Assembly: GCA_040772005.1 (NCBI GenBank)
Contig: JAXGYZ010000015.1
Coordinates: forward strand, 1-64,000
Length of the DNA: 64,000 bases
Direction: 5' to 3'
From: MWBF01 sp040772005
GTDB lineage: Bacteria > Chloroflexota > Anaerolineae > CG2-30-64-16
The translations under genes were made by a program, and so were the position numbers. Positions 1-9,300 of this stretch are shown piece by piece. Positions within the stretch are counted from its first letter, which is position 1, and each line of letters starts with the position of its first letter. The notes beneath the pieces were generated by a model. The model did not search any database. It saw nothing but the letters and a program-made list of their open reading frames with translations, and was not told where the DNA came from.

Positions 1-1174
1 GGCCGGGCGCCTTGCCATCCAGCAGCGGGCCGAGGGTCTGCGCCACGATAGTGTCCACGATGTAGGTGGGCGTGTAGAAGACGCCGCCCGCCTTGCGCAC
101 CTCGGGTTTTTCCTCGATCTTGACCACCCGGCCCGGCGTCAGGCGGATGACCTTGCCGAGGAACCGCTCGTAGACGTGGCCGAGGATGTCCGCGGGCAGC
201 ACCGAGAACTCGTAGGGGCTCTTGGGGTAATAGAGGTTCTCGATGATGTCCTTGAGCACCCGGTCGTCGATGGTCAGGCCGGGGGTGAGGGTGTCGGGGG
301 CTTCCGCGCGGTCGCGCTCAGGCTCGAAGTGGAACAGGCCGGAGTTATAGCGCATGTCGGCCCGGCGGAACAGCTCCTGCAGCCGGGCGTAGGTCTGGCC
401 GCCGTTGAGCAGGCTGCGCAGCTGCTCGAACGTCTCCAGGTCGCGCGCCTCGCAGATGCGCAGGAAGACGATGCGGTCGATGGTCTGCTGGACGGCCCAG
501 TTGATGTCCCGCCCGCGCAGCGCCGGGTTGCGCAGGACGAGATTGCGCGCGAGCAGCTCGCGCCAGCGCTCGATTTCGGCCAGGAACTCGTCGTCCACCG
601 GTGCAGTGCCGCGCTTGCCCGTCTTCGCCTCGGCATACTTGTCGAGCGCGCCCTGCCACACCGCGGGCTTGGCGAAGATGCCGGCCAGCTCGTCCCAGCG
701 GGTCACGTATTCGCGGAAGTTGAACAGGAGGATGCGGCCCGTGCCGGCCGAGTCGGTCAGCGCGGGGCGGCTGCGGCATTCGTAGACGGAGAGCTGCTCG
801 AAGTCGGTCAGGACGGAGAGGGGCAGCTTGGCGCTCCAGGCATAGCGGCGCAACTGGTAGGCCGGCTCGATGTCGTGCGCGATGTCCACCGACGGCTTCT
901 TGGCCTCGACGAAGAACTTGCGCTCCCGGCCGAGCCGGAAGGCGTAGTCCGGGGCCTTCGTCGCGCTGCCCACCCGGACCTTATCCTCGTGGATGACCTC
1001 TTTGTACTGCTCCGCGTAGCCCTGCCGGTTGTTGACGTCCCAGCCGAGGGCCTCGAACAATGGGTCGATGAACTGGTGGCGGACCGCGGTCTCGCTGAAC
1101 TGCGGGCTGCGGTACTCGTCAAGGTTGCGCTCGAAGAGCTCGACCAGCGCGATGATGGACTCAGGGGCAGGCAT
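1..1174 (-). CDS. Type IIG restriction-modification protein (nuclease plus N6-adenine methyltransferase), C-terminus outside window
   Basis: Single-chain restriction-modification enzyme of the Eco57I/HsdR_N type, expected to cut and methylate DNA at adenine. The 391 residues present start at the ATG whose complement is at 1172-1174 (MPAPESIIALVELF). A PD-(D/E)XK nuclease core is visible: P75-D76 (PDYAF), then E90-A91-K92 in FFVEAKKP. After a helical stretch comes DILGHVYERFLGK and then GGVFYTPTYIVDTIV, the signature that opens the N6 methyltransferase domain. The catalytic NPPY motif and the target-recognition domain would lie left of position 1. The family usually runs about 900-1300 aa, so roughly a third is present. 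A candidate toxin-antitoxin pair begins about 260 bp away on the other strand. A stand-alone methylase with a nuclease-like N-terminus is possible, but both PD and EAK are intact. Confidence 0.85.
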   Translation of the reverse strand, partial: MPAPESIIALVELFERNLDEYRSPQFSETAVRHQFIDPLFEALGWDVNNRQGYAEQYKEVIHEDKVRVGSATKAPDYAFRLGRERKFFVEAKKPSVDIAHDIEPAYQLRRYAWSAKLPLSVLTDFEQLSVYECRSRPALTDSAGTGRILLFNFREYVTRWDELAGIFAKPAVWQGALDKYAEAKTGKRGTAPVDDEFLAEIERWRELLARNLVLRNPALRGRDINWAVQQTIDRIVFLRICEARDLETFEQLRSLLNGGQTYARLQELFRRADMRYNSGLFHFEPERDRAEAPDTLTPGLTIDDRVLKDIIENLYYPKSPYEFSVLPADILGHVYERFLGKVIRLTPGRVVKIEEKPEVRKAGGVFYTPTYIVDTIVAQTLGPLLDGKAPG

Positions 1175-1431
1175 GGCACCTCGACGTGCATGGATGGAAT
1201 GGTTGGTGGTGATGCCGCGATATTGTAACGCAGGGGGAGGCGAGGTAGCAAACCGCGCGGTGGGCGCGGCGCGTTTCACGTTGGGGACGGTAAGGGAGCA
1301 CCCTGGGCAAGCTGCGCTTGCACGAGGGCCGGCCCGCGGTGCGGGCTGGACGCGGTCTGGCGGGTTCGGCCAGCATATTGCGCCGGCACACGTCCTACGG
1401 TAAAATGGTCCTGAGCCATGGAGGTGTACAG

Positions 1432-1743
1432 ATGTTACAGGTTGAGTTCTCCAATCGATTGGTCGGCATTCTGAATGCGCTGGAGCCCGGCGGCACCCCC
1501 CGGCAACAGGTCATGCGACTTGCCGAACAGGAGTTGCGCCGGCGGCTGGCGCGCTACCAGTTGACCGATCGCCTCATGCGCGAGAAATACGGTATGACCC
1601 TTGAGGAGTTCGAAGCGTCAGAGACTGTCAAGGCTCATGGCTACTCCTTTGAGGTGGAGAATGACCACCAGGACTGGGATCTGGCCGTAGATGGCGTCCG
1701 AACAATGGAGCACCAGCTCGCCGCCCTGCGAGGTGAGGAGTGA
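1432..1743 (+). CDS. Small helical protein, candidate antitoxin of a TumE-like pair
   Basis: 103-aa protein starting MLQVEFSNRLVGILNALEPG. GAGGTG at 1421-1426 lies at ribosome-binding distance, so this ATG is preferred over one further upstream. It is charged and probably helical (RLAEQELRRRLARYQLTDRLMREKYGMTLEEFE read in parts), with an acidic C-terminus, and no catalytic motif is visible. It overlaps the next gene by 4 nt (GTGA), a typical toxin-antitoxin arrangement. I do not recognise the family by sequence. The antitoxin role is inferred from size, order, overlap and the DUF6516-like partner. A plain two-gene operon of unknown function is the alternative. Confidence 0.6.
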   Translation: MLQVEFSNRLVGILNALEPGGTPRQQVMRLAEQELRRRLARYQLTDRLMREKYGMTLEEFEASETVKAHGYSFEVENDHQDWDLAVDGVRTMEHQLAALRGEE

Positions 1744-2093
1744 ACACGAGCGCCGTCGAGCGCGATATTCAGCGAACAGCCGCCAATTGGGCCTTTGTGC
1801 GATTTGTCGAAACTGTAGACAAGACCGGTGATGCCATCAAGCTGCGGCTGCATATCGATACCGACTGCTTTGTCCAGGTCTATATCAACACTCGCAAGTC
1901 TATCATCAGCTATACGGTGGTGTTCAACCGCACCCGGATTCTCGGTCGTGACTGCGATGGCGGATCATGGCACCGTCATCCGCCGGAGATGCCCGATCAG
2001 CACGACTTCTCACCCGAAGGGCAACGCGCGGTATCGCTGGATGAATTCCTGAAGGAGACGCAACAAACGCTGCAGGACAAGGGACTTCTGTAA
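1740..2093 (+). CDS. Putative TumE/DUF6516-like toxin
   Basis: 117-aa protein starting at a GTG that overlaps the stop of the upstream gene (GTGA at 1740-1743). It appears to be a single alpha/beta domain: an N-terminal helix (AVERDIQRTAANWAFVRFVE), beta strands (AIKLRLHIDTDCFVQVYIN) and a later WHRHPPEMPDQHDFSPEG segment, then a helix. The His/Asp-rich segment and the layout recall the DUF6516 (TumE) family of toxin-antitoxin proteins. The match is from memory of the family pattern and is not strong. Translational coupling to the preceding gene supports a two-component module. It could equally be a conserved hypothetical with no toxicity. Confidence 0.5.
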   Translation: MNTSAVERDIQRTAANWAFVRFVETVDKTGDAIKLRLHIDTDCFVQVYINTRKSIISYTVVFNRTRILGRDCDGGSWHRHPPEMPDQHDFSPEGQRAVSLDEFLKETQQTLQDKGLL

Positions 2094-2173
2094 TTGCTGG
2101 TAGACAGGACGACAATTGGTAGCGCCCCGCAGGAGGCCCCAGAGGCGAGCCCACTGCGGGGTTGCCTGGGCCA

Positions 2174-3343
2174 CTACCCCCGGCCCAGCCGGAACTTGAG
2201 ATACTCTACATAAGCGCAGTAGTCCGGCCACGAAATATCGGGCGGCGCGCTGTGATCGAGCTCCGGAATATACCCGCCATCCTCGACTACCGGCATGACC
2301 CGCTCGACCTCGCGGCGCATCGCGTCGCCGCCCTCCGCCACCGCGCGCTTGTCGATGCCGCCGAGCATCGCCAGGTCGCGGCCATACTTCGCCCGCACCT
2401 GGTTGACATCCATCCCCGCCTGCACCTCGAAGGGCCAGATGTGGTCGATGCCCGCCTCGACCCAGATGGGCAGCAGCAGCTCGATGTTGCCGTCGCTGTC
2501 CAGCCCGATGTGCCGGATGCCGTGGCTGTGCATCCAGTCGCACACGCGGCGGTAGTGCTTGAACGCGAACTTGCGGAACATCTTCGGGCCGACGAGCGGA
2601 CCGGTCTTGTAGGCCATGTCCTCCCAGAACCAGAAGACATCGAACTCGGTGTGCTTGAGCACTTCCTCGGTGATCATGATCATGGCATCTGCGCGCTCTT
2701 CCATCATCTGCTCGACCAGTTTCGGCTGGTCGTAGAACGCGCGGCACAGGTTCTCGACGCCCATCATGTTGCGCATGGACCCGAAGAAGCCGCCCCACCG
2801 GTCGGCCCAGCACTGCCGCGGCGCTTCGTCGGCCACAGCGCCATCCGCTTCGGCACCGTGTGCCGCTTTCACGTCGCTGTCGAGCAGGTCCTCGCTGACC
2901 CGCCCGCGCACTCCGCCCGCCTTGATGCGCGCGTGCCATGTGGCCGGAAAGCGGTCGGCCAGGTTCAGTCCCAGTCGTTCGCGGCGCAGCTTCTCGAAAT
3001 CCGCCGCGTTCTCGACCGGGAACTTGATGAACTGCGGCATGCTCGCGTCGCGGTGCTCCCTAAACTCCCGCATCAGGATGCCTTCGTAGTTGATGTAAGT
3101 GATGGTGCGCTCGTCTTCCTCGATCACCTCGTAGGTGAACTCGGGTGCCGGCCCGTAATACGGGTCCACGCGCACCAGGCGGTCCAGGCCGAAGACATCC
3201 TCCAGCGGGCGGCCGTCCCAGCCCTGCGTGCGCCACAGGTCGTGGGTCTCCTGCCAGCCATAGCTGGGCCGGATCCAGCGGGGGGCCACCGGCTTGAACT
3301 CCAGGGTGTCGATGAAACGCTGGCGAGAAGTGGGCATTGGCAT
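2174..3343 (-). CDS. Uroporphyrinogen-decarboxylase-fold protein, not HemE
   Basis: 389-aa TIM-barrel protein of the URO-D superfamily (Pfam PF01208 type). The start MPMPTSRQRFIDTLEF follows AAAAGGAAGA. The N-terminal RQAGR motif of genuine uroporphyrinogen decarboxylase is absent. The C-terminal half carries HIGLDSDGNIELLLPIW, FEVQAGMDVNQVRAKYG and LAMLGGIDKRAV, typical of the large non-haem branch that also includes corrinoid methyltransferases. The position equivalent to a zinc-ligand Cys is Asp (DSDG). It lies alone, 3' to a truncated ABC ATPase and divergent from a GH31 glycosidase. Substrate unknown. A role in sugar or methyl-group metabolism is inferred only from context. Confidence 0.8.
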   Translation of the reverse strand: MPMPTSRQRFIDTLEFKPVAPRWIRPSYGWQETHDLWRTQGWDGRPLEDVFGLDRLVRVDPYYGPAPEFTYEVIEEDERTITYINYEGILMREFREHRDASMPQFIKFPVENAADFEKLRRERLGLNLADRFPATWHARIKAGGVRGRVSEDLLDSDVKAAHGAEADGAVADEAPRQCWADRWGGFFGSMRNMMGVENLCRAFYDQPKLVEQMMEERADAMIMITEEVLKHTEFDVFWFWEDMAYKTGPLVGPKMFRKFAFKHYRRVCDWMHSHGIRHIGLDSDGNIELLLPIWVEAGIDHIWPFEVQAGMDVNQVRAKYGRDLAMLGGIDKRAVAEGGDAMRREVERVMPVVEDGGYIPELDHSAPPDISWPDYCAYVEYLKFRLGRG

Positions 3344-3365
3344 TCTTCCTTTTGTTCCGGGGTTG

Positions 3366-3748
3366 CTAGATTCCCGACAGAGTCAGGGATTCGGCGTAAT
3401 GGCAGGCTGTCAGGTGCGGCTCGGTTTCGGTTCCGACATTGCGGAGCGGCGGGTGTTCTTCCGCACAGCGATCCGTGTGATATGCGCAGCGTGCATAGAA
3501 ATAGCAGCCCTGGGTCGCCCGCGAGGGGTCCAGGACCTCCCCGCTCAGGATGCGCGTCTTGCCCCGGTACTTGGGATGGGGCTTGGGCGAGGCGGAGAGC
3601 AGGGCCTCGGTATAGGGGTGGCGCGGTTGTGCGAACAGCGCATGGGTATCGGACAGCTCCACCAGGCGGCCGACGTACATCACGGCCACACGGGTGCTGA
3701 TGTGCTGGACGACCCCCAGGTCATGCGAGATGAACAGGTAGGTTCATG
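3366..3748 (-). pseudogene. Remnant of oligopeptide ABC transporter ATPase (OppF/DppF type), C-terminal part only
   Basis: About 127 codons in one frame encode TYLFISHDLGVVQHIS (the H-loop), then VAVMYVGRLVELSDTHALF, HPYTEALLSASP and the C-terminal oligo/dipeptide extension with GCYFYARCAYHTDRC. These are unmistakably the last third of an OppF-like ATPase. Upstream the frame hits TGA immediately before the TYLF codons, and Walker A, the signature motif and Walker B are all missing. No permease or binding protein of this system is nearby. The break falls next to the GH31 promoter region, so a deletion or rearrangement removed the rest of the transporter. Confidence 0.85.
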
Positions 3749-3782
3749 TATGCAGGTTTTTCACCATCGGTGGCGCGTTCAT

Positions 3783-3812
3783 TTGGCTTGCCATTCTGAA
3801 CGGGCGTACAAT
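3783..3812 (+). promoter_or_regulatory. Candidate sigma70 promoter of the first GH31 gene
   Basis: TTGGCT at 3783-3788 and TACAAT at 3807-3812 are separated by 18 bp. The expected start is about 55 nt upstream of the ATG at 3874. It lies directly beside the broken end of the ABC ATPase remnant. Moderate match only. Confidence 0.4.
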
Positions 3813-3873
3813 GTCGGCGCATGGTGAGTTGGGCGGCTCGCTTCTGTCCGCTTCCGATCATAAGGAGACCCCC

Positions 3874-6225
3874 ATGACAGCAATCTCCAGCGACGTCTAC
3901 CCGCAGAGTTCGGCCGCGCGCGGCGGCCCGGCAGCCGGCCGGCCCGTTCGGGGCCCCGACTTCTTCAAGTGGGGCGAAAATGTGCCCTTCGAACGCTTCT
4001 GGTCCGTTCGGTCCGTCACAGCAGATGGCCCGCGGCTGCGTCTCGCTTGCGAAACGCGCACCTACCTCAACGCCACCACCTGGACGCATGAAACCACGAT
4101 GCACCAGATGCACCCGGCCGATGTCCCGCCGGGCAGCGCCGAGATCGAGGTCACCTTCTGGTCCGATGAGATCTTCCGCGTGCGCTTCGGGACGTACGAT
4201 GCGGAGCCGCCCGCCTTCCCGCCGCCGGAGAGCCGCATGCTGGTCGGCAGCGCGGACCCCGCCGTGACCGTCACCCTCGAACAAGCGGCGGACGGCTGGA
4301 TTGCGCACAGCCGCGCCATCGAGCTGCACATCGACCGTGAGCCGCTCCGCCTGTGGGCCAACGACCGACAGGGCCGCATCTTCTGGCAGCAGAAGCGCTC
4401 CGACCTCTTCACTGCCGACATCTTCGACATCGCCATCGCGCGCGCGGACGGGCGGACCGGCTGCTTCGAGACCTTCGCACTGGACGGCCAGGAGGAGCTG
4501 TTCGGCCTGGGTGAGCGCTTCGACCACGTGCCGCGCACGGGCCGCGTGGTCGATTTTTGGAACAAGGATGCCATCGGTACCAGCAACCGGCGCACCTACA
4601 TTAATATACCGTTCTTCTTCTCCACGCGCGGGTACGGCCTGTTCCTCAACAGCAGCGCGCGCACCGAGTGGGAGCTCGGCACGCTCGAAGCCTTCAGCGC
4701 TGGTTTTGCCGTCGAGGATGAGGGCATGGACTACTTCGTCATCTACGGTCCATCGCCTGCGCAGATCCTCCACCGCTACGCCACGCTGACCGGCTTCGCG
4801 CCCACCCCGCCCGTGTGGAGCTTTGGCCTGTGGATGAGCCGCAACAGCTACATGTCATGGGACGTAGTCGACCAGGTCGCCGCCGACCTGCGCAGATACA
4901 GTATCCCTGCCGACCTGCTTCACCTGGACACGTCCTGGTTCGACCAGGACTGGAATGCCAACCTGCGCTTCTCCGAGGACCGCTTCGCCGATCCCGTGGG
5001 CCATATGCGCCGGCTGCGCGAGCAGGGCTTCCGCATCAGCCTGTGGCAGTACAACTTCGTGCCGCCCCGGGAGAACAACGAGAACTATTGCGAGGGTCTG
5101 GCGAAAGGCTACTTCGCCAAAGGCCCGGACGGCGGGGTGTTCCGCCATCCGCCCGAGGCCCGGGGCAGCTGGGTCGACGACTGCGTAGTCGACTTCTCGA
5201 ATCCCCAAGCCGCGGCCTGGTACACGGACCAGATCAAGGCCCTGATTCGCATGGGCGCGGCTGCGATCAAGACCGATTTCGGCGAGGGCATCCCCGAGGA
5301 CGCGGTCTACCATAGCATCGACGGCAAGCACTTCCACAACCTCTACTCGCTGGTCTACAACGCCGCGCTCGCGCAGGCCATCCACGAGGTCAGCGGCGAG
5401 TGGATCGTCTGGGCGCGCAGCGGGACGGCAGGCAGCCAGCGCTACCCGGTCCACTGGGGCGGCGACAGCCAGTGCAGCTTCGGCGGGCTGGCCGGCACGC
5501 TGCGGGCCGCGCTCTCCATCGGCCTGTCGGGCATCCCGTTCTTCTCTCACGACATCGGCGGGTTCATCGGCCGGCCCACTGCGGAGCTGTACGTGCGCTG
5601 GGCGCAGTTTGGCCTGTTCAGCAGCCATGCCCGCTGCCATGGCGCGGGCAACGAGAACTCGCGCGAGCCGTGGAGCTTCGGCGACGAGGCCTGCGACATC
5701 TTCCGCATGTATGACCACCTGCGCTACCGGCTCCTGCCATATATCTACGACCAGGCGCGCAAGTGCTCGGCCAGCGGCAAGCCGATGGTGCGCGCTCTGG
5801 TTCTCGAGTACCCCGACGACCGGAACAACTGGCACATTCAGGACCAATATCTGTTTGGCGATGCGCTGCTCGTCGCGCCGGTGCTGCGCCCGCTGGTGGA
5901 GAGCACGACCCGCGTGCTGTATCTGCCGGCCGGGACCTGGATCGACTACTGGACCCGGCAGCCGGTTCACTCGCACGGAGAATGGATCGAGCGCTCGGTC
6001 GACCTGCGCACCATGCCCATCTATGTCAGGGCGGGGAGCATCATCCCGTACGGTGAGGACCGGCTCTACACAGACAACCGGATCGGCCCGATCGTCCGGC
6101 TGGAGGTCTATGCCGGGGCCGATGGCCGGCTCGACTACGATGACGGCGAGCAGCGCTTCACCGCCGCCTGGCAGGATGGTCACCTTGCGTTGGACGGGCT
6201 CAGTACCGCAGTGGCCATCATATGA
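3874..6225 (+). CDS. GH31 family alpha-glycosidase (alpha-glucosidase/alpha-xylosidase)
   Basis: 783-aa glycoside hydrolase family 31 enzyme that cleaves terminal alpha-linked sugars with retention. The start MTAISSDVYPQ has AAGGAGA at 3862-3868, 5 nt upstream; longer in-frame starts lack this site. The order is: N-terminal beta-sandwich (to about residue 310), (beta/alpha)8 barrel beginning PPVWSFGLWMSRNSY, the LHLDTSWFDQDW strand, nucleophile Asp468 in IKTDFGEG, acid/base Asp531 in HWGGDSQ, then C-terminal beta domains with RAGSIIPYG. No signal peptide, so probably cytoplasmic. It is a single gene between an ABC remnant and a bidirectional terminator. Substrate cannot be fixed from sequence; the second GH31 in this window is a distinct subfamily. 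Confidence 0.95.
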   Translation: MTAISSDVYPQSSAARGGPAAGRPVRGPDFFKWGENVPFERFWSVRSVTADGPRLRLACETRTYLNATTWTHETTMHQMHPADVPPGSAEIEVTFWSDEIFRVRFGTYDAEPPAFPPPESRMLVGSADPAVTVTLEQAADGWIAHSRAIELHIDREPLRLWANDRQGRIFWQQKRSDLFTADIFDIAIARADGRTGCFETFALDGQEELFGLGERFDHVPRTGRVVDFWNKDAIGTSNRRTYINIPFFFSTRGYGLFLNSSARTEWELGTLEAFSAGFAVEDEGMDYFVIYGPSPAQILHRYATLTGFAPTPPVWSFGLWMSRNSYMSWDVVDQVAADLRRYSIPADLLHLDTSWFDQDWNANLRFSEDRFADPVGHMRRLREQGFRISLWQYNFVPPRENNENYCEGLAKGYFAKGPDGGVFRHPPEARGSWVDDCVVDFSNPQAAAWYTDQIKALIRMGAAAIKTDFGEGIPEDAVYHSIDGKHFHNLYSLVYNAALAQAIHEVSGEWIVWARSGTAGSQRYPVHWGGDSQCSFGGLAGTLRAALSIGLSGIPFFSHDIGGFIGRPTAELYVRWAQFGLFSSHARCHGAGNENSREPWSFGDEACDIFRMYDHLRYRLLPYIYDQARKCSASGKPMVRALVLEYPDDRNNWHIQDQYLFGDALLVAPVLRPLVESTTRVLYLPAGTWIDYWTRQPVHSHGEWIERSVDLRTMPIYVRAGSIIPYGEDRLYTDNRIGPIVRLEVYAGADGRLDYDDGEQRFTAAWQDGHLALDGLSTAVAII

Positions 6226-6265
6226 GCTGAGGTCGTCATCCGGTTTCCGCGGTGGCATGAAGCGC

Positions 6266-6314
6266 AAAGACCTGGCAGTTCGCCCCACAACGTGAGGCGG
6301 GCTGCCAGGTCCTT
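6266..6314. terminator. Bidirectional hairpin between convergent genes
   Basis: Arms AAAGACCTGGCAG (6266-6278) and CTGCCAGGTCCTT (6302-6314) pair at 12 of 13 positions, and CGCC/GGCG pairs inside the loop. It sits in the 120-bp gap between the 3' ends of the GH31 gene and the giant leftward gene, so it probably terminates both. Confidence 0.6.
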
Positions 6315-6345
6315 GTCAGGTGGCCGGTCTCACCGGCACATCAGC

Positions 6346-9300
6346 TTACCGGCAGATCAGTGGCAGATAGGATTTCACCCCATCGCCCGCCGGCTGGAAC
6401 TGCGTCCGCGCGACCGGCGCTGCGGTTCCGTCCACATCCACAGCCTCCAACTGATACCATCCGGCACTGCTTGGGTCCGCCCCGCCGTCGATCCACTCGT
6501 ATCGGCTGGGCCCCAGCGTCTCATCCGCCAGGGATGCAATGGGTTCCGCGTTGCAGAGCACCCATCCATCCTCGCCGGTCGCCGAGCGATAGAGGTTGAA
6601 GCTCTCCAACATCGGTTCGCTCAGCGTCTCCCACTGCAGGCGCACTACGCCATCTGAGGTGGTTGCGGTGAACGCGCCCACGGCTGCCGCCTTCTTGGCC
6701 GCGCCATGCGGGATGCTGACGTTGCCGCCGCCGATCGCGACTGTGTTTGCGATGGCCTCGCGCGGCAGCGACATGATCGGCACGATGGTCCGGTCCTTGT
6801 CTTTGACCTCCATCCAGAAGCGGTCGATGCCCGTGCCCGGCTCGTCGCGGTCCTCCGCATACACGGTGAACTCGTAGTTGCCGATGGGCTCCGGCCAGCC
6901 GGGTTCCTGGTACGTGGCCTTGCCGCTGAAGCTCGCCCAGCCCATCGGGATCGTCGTGTCGGAGCCGAGCGCCAGCCCGTACAGCGCGTTGCTCTTCACC
7001 CGGTAGATTTGCTCGTCGGGCAGGTGGCGGATCAGAAGCAGGTTGCCCTGAACGTTCGTGCCCTTCTTGCCATACTTCATGGTGAAGCCGAAGTTCGTCT
7101 TGTCACCGGGATAGCCCGTCGCCGGGTTGGCCGTGTTGGGCCAGTAGAACCAGCCGCCGCCGGCCGCGAAGCCCAGGCTCGGGTCGTAGACGATCAGGCC
7201 CTCCTCGGTGTAGCCTGCGTAGTAGCCGTCATCCACGGTGATGGCAACCACGTAGGTATTCACCGCCGCGCCGGTGTAGGTGCAGGACAGCGTGACATAG
7301 CCTTCGTAGCCGTTGCCCGCGGTCAGCGTCCGTGTACAGGTTCCCGTCGGCGCGCCGCCCGGCCCCACCGGCAGCAGGGCCATGCTGACCGCCGCGAGGT
7401 TGATGTCGCCAGGCAGCGGCTCCAGCCCGGCGTCGGGCAGTTCTTCCTTCACCTGAACCACCAGCGTGAAGGCGCCGCTCACGCCGCCGTCGGTCGCCAC
7501 CTTCACCGAGGACGGGTTGGCGTCGGTGTACACGAAGTCCACGCCCTCGGCAACGACGATGACCACGGTGGCGACCTGCGCCGTGCCGCCGTCGCCGTCG
7601 TACACGGTCGCCTCGATGGTGTATGTCCCCGCCGGCACGTCGAGCACGCTCGAAAGCGTCCATGTGCAGGTATGGGAGTATGGCGCCAGCGGTGTGCAAC
7701 TACCGTCGGCGGACTTGAGGAGGTCGCCGGGCAGGCCAACCTGGAAGGCTCCGTCGTCGAGCTTCCACTGCGTCGTCAGCGCCAGCGGGTCCGCCTGCAT
7801 ATCGGTGGCCGTGATCGTCACCGGTGCGATGGAGTCGCTATACTGTTGCGTCTGCGTGGTCTTATCGATGGTCGCCACAGGCGCAACGTTCAGCACAGTA
7901 ACGACCGCGGTGTCCGTGCCAATGCCTCCGTCATCGTCGGTGACGGTGACGGTCACGGTATAGGAGCCGCTGTCCCGGTAGTCGTGGTTGAGGCTGAAGG
8001 TCTTGTCGGTCAGTGCCAACGGCTGTGTGCCGGACCCGTCGCCGTAGTCCACTGTCGCCGTCCAGGTGTCCGCGCCCGGGTCGGTGAACGAGCCGCCGCT
8101 GCTGAAGGTGCCGCCCTCGTTGATGGTGGCATCTGCACCGGCATTCACCGTTGGCTTCACGTTCAGCACGGTGACAACTACTGTATCCTTACCAACACCG
8201 GTATCGTCGTCGGTGACGGTGACGGTCGCGGTGTAGGCCCCGTTGTCTGCGTAGGTGTGGCCGAGGCTGAAGGTCTTGTCTGCATTCAGGGTCAGCGCTT
8301 GCACGCCGGACCCGTCGCCGTAGTCCGCTGTCGCGGCCCAGGTGTCCGCGCCCGGATCGGTGAAGGAGCCGCTCTGTACGAACGGGCTGCCTTCGTCGAC
8401 GGACGCATCCGCGCCCGCGTCCACGTCCGGCCTGACATTGTCCACGACATGCGTTACCGCCGCGCTGCCTGGGTTACCATCCTTGTCGGTTACGGTCACG
8501 GTGACATCATAACCGGCCTCAGGCGGCGTCGCGTTGTCGGCATACACATGCACTGCGCTGCACGTATGGCCCGTCTCCGGCGTGCCGGTCACTTCGCCGG
8601 CCGTCACGGCGTTCTCGTCGCCCCAGTCGATCGCACAGGTGAAGGTGTCCTCCACGCCCGGATCGGTGAAGCGGGCACTGGCCGCAACCTCGTTGCCCTC
8701 GTCGGACGGCTCGGTCACCACGACCGGCGCTTCTACTGCCGGCGCGACGTTGGTCACGCCGTGCGTGCTCGAATTGCTGCCTTCGCCGCCGTCATCGTCG
8801 GTCACGGTGACGCTCACCCCGTAGCCGGCCGCGGCGTTGTCAGCGTACACATGGACACCGCTGCACGTATGGCCCGTCGCCGCTGTGCCGGTCACTTCGC
8901 CCGCGGTCGTGGTGCTCTCGTCGCCCCAGTTGATGACACAGGCGAAGGTGTCGCCCGTGCCAGGGTCGCTGATGGTCGCGTTGAGCGTCACTGAGCTGCC
9001 CTCAGCCGAAGGCTCAGGCGAGATGGCCGGGACTCCCACCGTCGGAGCGACGTTGGAGACGCCATGCGTTGTTGATGCGCTGTCGCTCATGTCGTAGCTG
9101 TCTGTCACCGTGACGGTCACGGTGAACTCGCCGTTGTCCGCGTAGGCGCGTGGCGTGCCTGTGCAGATGTAGCCTGTCTCAGGCGTACCCTCCACGACGC
9201 CGAGCGCGGGCAGTGTGCCGTCGCCGTAGTCGATCGCGCAGCCGAAGGCATCCTCCGGGTCCGGGTCAGTGAAGGCTGCGGTGACCACGATGGGGTCGCC

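Noticed and set aside
2174..3343. HemE (haem biosynthesis) for any of the four URO-D-fold genes
   Set aside because: None has the RQAGR substrate-binding motif or haem-pathway neighbours.
2162..3700. 512-codon open frame on the plus strand
   Set aside because: Antisense to the URO-D-like gene and the oppF remnant, both of which have clear family motifs.
4855..6288. 477-codon open frame opposite the first GH31
   Set aside because: Antisense shadow; composition dominated by Ala, Val, Arg and Asp with no recognisable fold.
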